From Guyanagaster necrorhizus (lineage: Eukaryota; Basidiomycota; Agaricomycetes; Agaricales; Physalacriaceae): 64,000 bases of DNA. Position numbers and translations under genes: made by a program. Position 1 is the first letter of the stretch. Each line of letters opens with the position of its first letter. Shown here piece after piece: positions 56,651 to 64,000 of the stretch. The stretch lies in the NCBI RefSeq assembly GCF_019112545.1, contig NW_025064895.1, positions 178,049 through 242,048 of the forward strand, given 5' to 3'. The notes below the pieces were generated by a model that made no database searches, had not been told where the DNA came from, and saw nothing but the letters and a program-made list of their open reading frames with translations.

Positions 56651-56968
56651 TGTTATGATTCTTTTCCTTTTCCTTCGATTAACCTCTATTTATGCTTAGT
56701 CAGGGTGTCAAGACCAGCATTTAAAACCATGGAATGAAGCTTAGTCATCACAACTGGCCAAGTCTGTCATTATCTTTCAACATGATAATACTGCTTGATG
56801 ATGCACAATCATTCTTTTGTGTATGATAGTGATGCCCTAAGACAATGGGCACAATGAACCCAAAAATGCACAATAAGTAGTAGTATTATTAGCCATTCTG
56901 TATCATATTTAAGACTGCTCACTCTTGCTGGAAATCCTCAGCTTCAAGCTAAAGTTTATTCACCTCAT
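56651..56968 (+). repeat. Partial gypsy LTR (element 4), interrupted by element 3
   Basis: 318 bp beginning TGTTATGATTCTTTTCC and ending AAAGTTTATTCACCTCAT, homologous to the first three quarters of the other gypsy LTRs. It sits in the element 2 protease coding part; the rest must lie beyond element 3, outside the window. Whether it is a solo LTR or the start of a whole element cannot be seen. Confidence 0.8.
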
Positions 56969-57392
56969 TGTTACGATTTCTCCATTTCTTTTCCTTTTTC
57001 TACCCCTATTCATGCTTAGTCATAGCACGAGACCATAGGAAAGGCTTAGTAAGCACAACTGAGCCACCCAGATACAACGACGCTTGACGATGCACAATTA
57101 CCTTGTTATGTACGACAACGATGCTCAAGGACAACGGGCACCATGGACACAAGTCGACACAATAAGTAGTCATATTATTAGCACTACCTGTACAGTATTT
57201 AAGACCGACAGCTCTCGCTGGTATACCCCAGCTTCGAGCTAAAGTTTATACATACCATTCTACCTCGAGTCTACACCTGACCTTGGGTCACACCATCCAG
57301 ATATACATATAGTGAACTCAGGTGATTCCTCGAAGTGCGAAGGAACACCTGTTTATCACGTGTATCAGTTCATGTGACGCTTGGGCTTAACA
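56969..57392 (+). repeat. 5' LTR of gypsy element 3
   Basis: 424 bp, TGTTACGATTTCTCC...GGGCTTAACA, CpG-rich. TATA-like TATTTAAG lies at 57196-57203, and AGCTTCGAGCTAA at 57230-57242, about 30 nt downstream of it, is the probable start of the transcript. The preceding CTCAT (56964-56968) should be one copy of the target duplication. Confidence 0.9.
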
Positions 57393-57393
57393 A

Positions 57394-57406
57394 TTAGCTC
57401 AAAGCT
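57394..57406 (+). other. Self-primer type primer-binding site of gypsy element 3
   Basis: TTAGCTCAAAGCT starts one base after the LTR and is complementary to 57230-57242 at 12 of 13 positions. The single mismatch is a CpG-type G to A change. Confidence 0.7.
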
Positions 57407-57448
57407 TCTACCTTCCCTTTCTCAAGCCCAATTGTGCTGAGAAACCGA

Positions 57449-59023
57449 ATGCCTCCAGTAACGACCGCTGACCTCAATCACGACTTCTTTGAGCTAATCG
57501 CTTCCATCATCGGAACACTGCTCGGACTTCTCGCCATCATTACCCTTTGCCATGGACGACAATCAGTAGCAGCTTGGATAGTCAGGCACTATCAAGCATT
57601 CCAGCACATCCAACAAATACTATGCAACGTAACCCCGGACCTCCCCTTCCATGACATCCCCCCCTCCGCCAGAACGTCCTTCTTCCCGCAAGGGGGACCC
57701 ATACCAGAAACCGGGGATAGCAACCCGGATCCGAGGAGCCTTCATGAGGAGGAAGGACCCCGACACACCATTCGACGAGGCAGCGGAGACCGCCACCCTG
57801 CTCTCACAGGGTTCCGGAACCCGTGGACGACGGGCGTCGCTCAGGAGCCCGCCGAGGTCTCCAACTACGTCACTCCAGCCAGCTCCCCCGAGCATTCCAC
57901 CTCCCCAATTCCCTCAGGGGTTGGAAACCGTGCTCGGGACTCCCTTGATGCCGCTCGGATGGCTACGGGACCCCGCGAAAGTCCCGACCCCCCCCAGAAC
58001 CCCCCCGAAACCCCTACCGAGCCAAACTCTGGCTCCAGCCCGTCCGTCAGCAGGTTGGGGGTCGACAACCCGCGAGGAAGAGATATCCATCCCGACTATG
58101 ACAACGCCGACATCGCTATCTCCGCGGCAGGGGATCCATATCGACACCTCCACGTGGGGAGTGAGCCCGAGACTGGAACCGCCAGCGAAAGGGGAAGGGC
58201 TGCCACGAGGAGAATTATACAGAGAATATTCCCGGAGTGGGACCTCAACGTCCCCTTCGACTACGATGAAGCAGTCAGGCAGCAGCAGCAGAATCAAGAG
58301 CGAGAAGAAGAAATTAGGCGAACTCAGGAGGAGCTCGCCAACTACGTCCGAGAGGAAGCCCGAGAGCAGTACGAAGCCGCAGAGTACGACCAACAAGGAC
58401 GAGCACAGAGAAGGAGAGAGGAGATTGAAAGAATGGGGTCAGCTTCACCTAGGGAGTATGAGCTCCGAACTGACTCCGGATCCCCTTTCCGAGAGCCCGA
58501 CTCAGAGGATGACCCATGGACGGGACCCGCCAGCATTGTCAGCTGGGACGAGGCCATCCGACGTGGAAGAGCAGCAGAGCCCCAGACCATCGACCTTGAA
58601 TACCCCGCCCATACTGACACTATCTCATCAGACGCCAACTCCGTCCTTGGAGCCTATGGGCTCCGAGTACCCGACAATGCCCATGTCTCCGACAGGGCTC
58701 TCCAGCGATTCCTGGGTAGCAGGGTCGCTCGACAATTCCTTAACCCTGAGTTCCAGCGACTCTTCAGCCGCTATAGCCGAGAACTGGAGGAGACAAGAGC
58801 GCGCGGAGGGACGCGCTACAGTCGGCTCAGAAGCCCTCCCATCGCCTGGACCAGCGACCGAGGGGACGATGGGCCTAGTACCCAAGTCAACGGAAGGGTC
58901 CCCGATGACCCTTCGACCTCTCGTACCGTCCATCTACGACCAGCCCATCAGTTCCCTCCTCGAGGAAGGGGACAGCGGGGACGAGGGCGACAAGGAGGAC
59001 GAGGAGGACGAGAAGGACAGTGA
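57449..59023 (+). CDS. Overlapping gag-region frame 1 of gypsy element 3
   Basis: From the ATG at 57449 this frame is open for 524 codons. It has a hydrophobic N-terminal segment (FFELIASIIGTLLGLLAIIT), a charged coiled-coil stretch (REEEIRRTQEELANYVREEA, near 58290-58420), a conserved block ALQRFLGSRVARQFLNPEFQ (58697 on) and an Arg/Gly-rich end (RGRGQRGRGRQGGRGGREGQ). The same protein is recognisable in the older element 1: RIIRDYQEKDDIIQQL near the start and FLNQDFFNEFRQYTDRLE at about 1835-1890. This speaks for a real product. It may be an accessory protein or the true N-terminal part of Gag, joined to the capsid frame by +1 frameshifting. No named domain is recognised. Confidence 0.6.
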   Translation: MPPVTTADLNHDFFELIASIIGTLLGLLAIITLCHGRQSVAAWIVRHYQAFQHIQQILCNVTPDLPFHDIPPSARTSFFPQGGPIPETGDSNPDPRSLHEEEGPRHTIRRGSGDRHPALTGFRNPWTTGVAQEPAEVSNYVTPASSPEHSTSPIPSGVGNRARDSLDAARMATGPRESPDPPQNPPETPTEPNSGSSPSVSRLGVDNPRGRDIHPDYDNADIAISAAGDPYRHLHVGSEPETGTASERGRAATRRIIQRIFPEWDLNVPFDYDEAVRQQQQNQEREEEIRRTQEELANYVREEAREQYEAAEYDQQGRAQRRREEIERMGSASPREYELRTDSGSPFREPDSEDDPWTGPASIVSWDEAIRRGRAAEPQTIDLEYPAHTDTISSDANSVLGAYGLRVPDNAHVSDRALQRFLGSRVARQFLNPEFQRLFSRYSRELEETRARGGTRYSRLRSPPIAWTSDRGDDGPSTQVNGRVPDDPSTSRTVHLRPAHQFPPRGRGQRGRGRQGGRGGREGQ

Positions 59024-60611
59024 CGACCCATACAAACAACGACTGGAACGAGCAGGGGAGGATACAGATGAAGAAGCACTGTGGGAGGAAATCGAGAGGA
59101 CCAGGGGCAAGGAGTACCAGGAGTTGTACGAGCAGGGGAGGAATTACTTATGGCAGGACGCACGCTGGCAAGCGACGCCCTTAGGACTTGAGTACAGGTA
59201 TGCGGCAGGTACTGAAAAAGAAAAAATTCTACAGTATGCCACGACAGAGTACGCATGGAGGGAATACGGTCGACGGCACCCGGAAGACCCCCTCATGCCG
59301 ATACCCCCGTATCGGCCCGACAAACCAAAGACACCGGCACCAATGCCACGAACCCCCCCCGTTCCACCAAAACGAGCCGTTTACGTCGCTCCCTCCATCC
59401 GAAGCTGGGCCGACGACAATCCGTCTGTCCGAAGCACGGCTTCGCGGCTTATTCGCACAAGAAATCGACCGGCATGGCAAGCCGCTCAAACCCGAAACCC
59501 TTGGACCGGCAAAGGAAGCCAGCTCCTCGGCGGGCAACCCCCTCCGGATCAAGCAGAGTTGAGTGGGAAGGACCCCATTCGGGACGACCCTGAGGCGGTT
59601 CGCCTCGGCTTCACAGTACGGGACGGGGTAATCGTCCAGGCAACCGACCCAAAAGGAAGCCCAATCGCTGATGATAATTCCCTACACTCCTTCTCCGGGC
59701 CACCCGCCGAATGGAAGCAGCCACCATTCGACGGATGGCCTAACCCGATGGGGGCACTCCCGCATAATGCCAACGTCTTACAGTGCCACCCCGACCTCCT
59801 TCGAAAACCGCGCCTCTTCAAAGGGGTCTCTGACGACATTGACCGATTCCTGGTAGACTGTGAACAGTATTTCGAAGTCTATGTCGGGTACATCGGGACC
59901 GACATGAATAAAGTCGCTTTTGCCACCTCTTACTTGGAAGACAAGGCCAAGACGTGGTGGATCCTCATTTCCCCAAACTTCCGATCCACCACCAGGGAAC
60001 ACTATCGATATCCCTCGTGGCCGGTCTTCAAGCGCATGCTGAACGACAAATTTATCGATCCTGCCGTTCAAGAAGTACATAAACAGAAGATCAAGGAGTA
60101 CAAGATGGGGGATAAAGCGGCCACCGATTACTTCGACGAATTAGAACGACTCGCTAAACTCGCAGGAATCAGGGAAGACATCGCAAACGACGGGAGAATG
60201 GTAGAAGCTCTCAAACGGGGAGTTCCGTCCTCGTACCTTACGATGATCTCAGCCATGGGCATCAAAATGCTGATGCCCGTGGGATACGACGAATGGAAGG
60301 AGAGAATCATCGAAATGTACAAGGAAAGGCAAAGGCAGAAAGCAGAGGCATCGACCTTGCAGGAATATGGCAAGAAGTCGACACCGCCAACCCCGAACAA
60401 GTCAGGGCAAACTGCCGGGAAACCATCAGGAACTCCCACGATGGCAAACTACGGCACTCAGAAGACTGGGACAGGAACCACCTACACCGGCGCTGGGAAA
60501 CCAATGGACATTGACCGGATGAAGAAAGAAGGGAAGTGTTTTAACTGCGGGCTAAAGGGCCACATGGCCAAGGACTGCCCAAAGAAGAAACGAACCCGCG
60601 AAGACATATGA
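57651..60611 (+). CDS. Gag of gypsy element 3 (capsid and zinc knuckle), frame 2
   Basis: A 986-codon frame from the ATG at 57651, ended early by a TGA at 60609-60611 that replaces an Arg codon. The first 450 codons overlap frame 1 and are Ser/Pro/Thr-rich; an acidic tract EEGDSGDEGDKEDEEDEKD lies near 58965. The capsid part is clear: FKGVSDDIDRFLVDCEQYFE, YLEDKAKTWWIL, FIDPAVQEVHKQKIKEYKMG. The nucleocapsid CCHC knuckle CFNCGLKGHMAKDCPKKK is at about 60538-60591. Without the TGA, the frame would reach the stop at 60697-60699, overlapping pol. Confidence 0.85.
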   Translation: MTSPPPPERPSSRKGDPYQKPGIATRIRGAFMRRKDPDTPFDEAAETATLLSQGSGTRGRRASLRSPPRSPTTSLQPAPPSIPPPQFPQGLETVLGTPLMPLGWLRDPAKVPTPPRTPPKPLPSQTLAPARPSAGWGSTTREEEISIPTMTTPTSLSPRQGIHIDTSTWGVSPRLEPPAKGEGLPRGELYREYSRSGTSTSPSTTMKQSGSSSRIKSEKKKLGELRRSSPTTSERKPESSTKPQSTTNKDEHREGERRLKEWGQLHLGSMSSELTPDPLSESPTQRMTHGRDPPALSAGTRPSDVEEQQSPRPSTLNTPPILTLSHQTPTPSLEPMGSEYPTMPMSPTGLSSDSWVAGSLDNSLTLSSSDSSAAIAENWRRQERAEGRATVGSEALPSPGPATEGTMGLVPKSTEGSPMTLRPLVPSIYDQPISSLLEEGDSGDEGDKEDEEDEKDSDDPYKQRLERAGEDTDEEALWEEIERTRGKEYQELYEQGRNYLWQDARWQATPLGLEYRYAAGTEKEKILQYATTEYAWREYGRRHPEDPLMPIPPYRPDKPKTPAPMPRTPPVPPKRAVYVAPSIRSWADDNPSVRSTASRLIRTRNRPAWQAAQTRNPWTGKGSQLLGGQPPPDQAELSGKDPIRDDPEAVRLGFTVRDGVIVQATDPKGSPIADDNSLHSFSGPPAEWKQPPFDGWPNPMGALPHNANVLQCHPDLLRKPRLFKGVSDDIDRFLVDCEQYFEVYVGYIGTDMNKVAFATSYLEDKAKTWWILISPNFRSTTREHYRYPSWPVFKRMLNDKFIDPAVQEVHKQKIKEYKMGDKAATDYFDELERLAKLAGIREDIANDGRMVEALKRGVPSSYLTMISAMGIKMLMPVGYDEWKERIIEMYKERQRQKAEASTLQEYGKKSTPPTPNKSGQTAGKPSGTPTMANYGTQKTGTGTTYTGAGKPMDIDRMKKEGKCFNCGLKGHMAKDCPKKKRTREDI

Positions 60612-60694
60612 GCACAGATCACCGAGTTGCAGAAGGAAGATGAAGAACTGAGCAAGGAAACGAAGATTGAAGAGGTAAAAGATCGGGCCGATCA

Positions 60695-63600
60695 GTGAGC
60701 GACTCCACTGAATCGGCCAAAGGACTTAATGGTGTGTGGGCCCCTACCATCGTACAAACTCATGTTACCCCTGTAGTTACAACGCATCCGAATATACCCC
60801 GAATTGTTACCACACACCTGAAAGAGTCGCAAAACAAAGCTCAAACGCCCTCGGGCCGAACACAGGCAGAGAGCCTAAAAACCTGGCTTAAACCATTCGA
60901 TACCGAATGGACATGGAGAGCCATCAAAGAAGCAGGAGACGAGGGGGCGGCCATAGCCATACTACATGGATGGGTACACCGGACCAGAACAGGAGAAGTT
61001 ACCAGTAACACCGTCAACGGCTTACGAAAAGCCGAGCGAAGTCAAGCCCTGGAATGGCTAGACGAACTAAAAGGACCACAAAAGTTCGTCAGGCGAACCA
61101 AGACCCCGGGGCGGGACTTGACCACCAAGGCACAGATCGAAACCCTGACCAATCGAGCAACACACTCGGTAACCGCCCTTATCGACAGTGGGTGCACCGG
61201 AAGTTCCATTAATCGAGCCTTCGTCCAACAACACCAACTCGTTACCAGATCCACTGCGGCGCCTATCCCAGTATATAACGCCGACGGGACCAAAAATCAA
61301 GCCGGGTCGATCACAGAATTCGTCGAACTCCGACTCACCATCGGAGATCACTCAGAAAGGATCGACCTAGCCGTCATGGACCTTGGAACAAAGGAATTGT
61401 TCCTTGATCATGACTGGCTGATCCGACACAATCCGCTTATCAATTGGAAGACCGGGCGACTTGTATTTGCCCGATGCCGGTGTCGGAAAATCCCGTACGA
61501 ATTGCCTGACGAAGACCCGGAAGACCGATGGGACGAGGAAATGGAGGATGGTGAAACCATCCTAGCGGTAGACTTACAAAAAGAGATCCATATTCGAGCG
61601 GTACATCATGCCAATAACCTGGCAGCCAAAGCAAATGAGGGAAGGGAGGAGAAGACGTTCGAAGAGATGGTACCGGAGTGGGCACGGGACTTCCAGGACC
61701 TCTTCGAGAAAGAGAGTTTCGATGAGCTCCCAAGCCCAAAACCTTGGGATCACGCCATTGAACTAGTCCCCAATGCCAACGCGAATCTGGACTGCAAAAC
61801 CTATCCCCTTGGCAATCAGGAACAGCAGGAACTCGACAAGTTCCTCGACGAGAACCTATCCTCTGGACGGATCCGACCATCGAAATCCCCTATGGCGTCG
61901 CCCTTCTTTTTCGTAAAAAAGAAGGACGGCAAACTCCGACCTGTCCAAGATTACCGAAAGCTCAATGAGATGACGATCAAAAACCGGTACCCCTTACCCT
62001 TAATCTCTGAGCTTATGGATAAACTCCGAGGAGCCAAATATTACACCAAACTCGATGTACGTTGGGGGTACAACAACGTCTGGATCAAGGAGGAGGACGA
62101 ATGGAAGGCAGCATTCAGGACTAACCGAGGACTCTTTGAGCCAACGGTAATGTTCTTCGGCCTGACCAACTCCCCAGCCACCTTTCAGTGGATGATGAAC
62201 GACATCTTCAAAGACCTCATCGCCACCGGGAAGGTTACCATTTACTTGGACAATATTCTCATCATGTCCAAAACCAAGGAGGAACACCAAAGTTTAGTCC
62301 GACGGGTGCTCACCCTCATGAGGAAACACAAGCTATTCCTTAAAGCGGAGAAATGCGAATTCGAGGTACTAGAAACCGAGTACCTCGGAGTAATCATTAG
62401 CGAAGGGAGCATTCGCATGGACCCAATAAAGGTTGCGGGGGTAGCCGACTGGCCGACACCGACCAAGAAAAAGGAGTTACAATCATTCCTGGGCTTCACC
62501 AACTTCTACCGAAGGTTCATACGAGACTACAGCAAAATTGTACGACCCATGACCCAGCTCACCGGCAATGCCCCCTGGGGATGGGGAAAACCTCAGCAAC
62601 ACGCCTTCGACAACCTAAAACGGCGACTGGCAGAGGATGTAATCCTTGCCATACCATCCCAAGAAGGCAGGTTCCGCATTGAAGCCGACTCAAGCGAGGA
62701 GGCCATAGGTGCCGTCTTGTCCCAGGAGCAGGACAAGAAATGGCGACCTGTCGCCTTTCTCTCAAAAGCATTAACGGTAACAGAGAGGAACTATGAGATT
62801 TACGACAAAGAACTACTTGCAATAATGCTCGCTCTCGAAGAGTGGCGGCATTACCTCATCGGGGCGGCTGAAACCTTTGAGATCTGGACCGATCATCAGA
62901 ATCTCAGGTACTTCTGACAACCTCAGAAGCTAAATCGCCGACAGGCCCGATGGGTCACCGAACTCGCTCAATATGAGTATACACTCCATCATAAAGCCGG
63001 AGTCGCCAATAAAAAGGCTGACCTCCTCTCTCGTCGTGCAGACCACGATCAGGGGGGGGACGACAACAAGGGAATCGTCATCCTCTGCCCGGAACACTTC
63101 CGAGCAATGATAATGCCAATGGAGGAGGACATACACGAACGAGTCAGGAGTGCAACTCGAAACCCACATCAGTGGGATCAAAGGATCGCTGCCTCGCTTA
63201 ACCACGAACAAGGGCTGACAATGAAGGAGGGGATGATCCACTATGATGGAAGAATTTACATCCCACATGACCACAGTCTTCATGGCAATATCATCGCCAT
63301 ATACCACGATCATGCCACGGCAGGCCACCCAGGCATCGCCAAGACAAAAGAACTCGTTCTGTGAGACTATTGGTGGCCTAAACTCACCAACGACATCACG
63401 ACTTATGTCAAAGGTTGCGAAACCTGCCAGAGGGGGAAAGTGTCCACACAATCAAAAGCGGCCCCATTACATCCCAATGAGATACCGGCACAGCCATGGA
63501 CACATATATCAGTGGACATGATTACCGGCTTACCAGACTGCAACGGCTATGACGCAATCATCGTCATAGTTGATCGATTCTCCAAGGCGATCGTCCCGAT

Positions 63601-64000
63601 CGCATGTTCGACAGAACTAAATTCGGAGGGGTGGGCAAAGATCCTGCAAGACGAAATATACGCAAAACACGGAATGCCACAAGTAGTCATCTCAGATCGC
63701 GGACCACAATTCGTCTCGAAATTCCTCACCGATCTCTACAAACTGTTGAACATAACGCCCAATGCATCGACAGCATATCATCCACAAACCGACAGACAGA
63801 CCGAATGCGCAAACCAAGAAGTTGAAAAATACCTTCGACTATTTATCAACTACAGGCAAGACGATTGGGTCGAATGGTTAGCACTCGCTGCCTTCCAACA
63901 CAACAACAGGGTGCACTCCGCCACAGGCCAGACCCCCTTTTTCGTCAACCACGGCAGACACCCACATCTAACACAAACGAGTCTCCATAAAACAACGACC
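60695..64000 (+). pseudogene. Pol of gypsy element 3, disabled, runs off window
   Basis: The frame opens upstream of 60695 in the -1 phase relative to gag. Order: retropepsin TALIDSGCTGSSINRAF (about 61170) with intact DSG; RT 61870-62560 with FFVKKKDGKLRPVQDYRKL and KLDVRWGYNNV, but YLDN in place of YLDD; RNase H with FRIEADSSEEAIGAVLSQEQ and a TGA after NLRYF (62915-62917); integrase zinc-binding H-H-C-C; a second TGA at 63362-63364; and integrase core with VDMITGLPD, VISDRGPQF and YHPQTDRQTECANQEVE. Both stops sit where element 1 or the family has Arg, and fit CGA to TGA. Confidence 0.9.

Larger units (their letters stand above)
56969..64000 (+). mobile_element. Youngest Ty3/gypsy retrotransposon (element 3), 3' end outside window
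   Basis: A 424-bp 5' LTR (56969-57392) is followed by a primer-binding site, two long overlapping gag-region frames and a pol frame with protease, RT, RNase H and integrase. G+C and CpG content are much higher than in elements 1, 2 and 4, and frames are long, so it is recent. It still carries disabling CpG changes: a TGA in gag (60609), two in pol (62915, 63362), and RT YLDD changed to YLDN. Chromodomain and right LTR are beyond the window. Confidence 0.92.

Noticed and set aside
57914..58396. Minus-strand frame of 160 codons within element 3
   Set aside because: No motif, and not kept in elements 1 or 2; it is explained by the G+C-rich gag sequence.
1..64000. CRISPR arrays, tRNA or rRNA genes
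   Set aside because: No regularly spaced short repeats, no cloverleaf with A and B boxes and no rRNA-like sequence was noticed; the window is a fungal nuclear region.

Overview
The window is nuclear DNA of a filamentous basidiomycete, most likely an agaricomycete. The protein-coding genes carry many short (about 45-65 bp) introns. The gene families are typical of mushrooms: a TRI5-like sesquiterpene synthase, a DOPA 4,5-dioxygenase, an F-box gene with the LPPELL motif and a laccase remnant. The repeats are fungal Ty3/gypsy elements (one with a chromodomain) and Ty1/copia elements. I cannot name the species.

Layout. (1) 1-9838 is a nested repeat block. A 3' fragment of a terpene synthase gene is cut by a minus-strand copia element, and that is cut by a full-length gypsy element at 399-8264 with matching 525-bp LTRs and an AAATT target duplication. 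(2) About 9.84-41.7 kb is the genic island: DOPA dioxygenase, intact TRI5-like terpene synthase, a coiled-coil hypothetical, a DUF4139 protein, an F-box protein, three tandem minus-strand paralogs of an unrecognised helix-turn-helix plus alpha-helical family (one broken), an RRM-like mitochondrial protein, a small orphan gene, a large RING/PH/vWA protein resembling Ste5/Far1-type scaffolds, two poorly resolved stretches, a Ser-rich GPI-type surface protein, a RING/TRAF-type protein, a laccase remnant and a UBL-BAG cochaperone. (3) 42.15-64 kb is a second repeat block: a full copia element (208-bp LTRs, CTTTT duplication), an older copia, a decayed gypsy carrying a reverse solo LTR, a gypsy LTR fragment, and the youngest gypsy, which runs off the window end.

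Main themes. Repeats show strong CpG loss (C to T and G to A), which made most of their stop codons and also changed catalytic residues. The decay spreads into the adjoining terpene synthase fragment and stops sharply at about 9.84 kb. The gypsy lineage shows a 13-nt match between its primer-binding site and the presumed 5' end of its own transcript, with covariation between elements; this points to Tf1/sushi-type self-priming. Its gag region has two long overlapping reading frames, and both arrangements are still visible in an older, diverged copy. These two features and the tandem helix-turn-helix family are the best candidates for something not well described.

All exon borders were placed by eye from splice signals, reading phase and family similarity. 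No alignment, profile search or transcript data was available.
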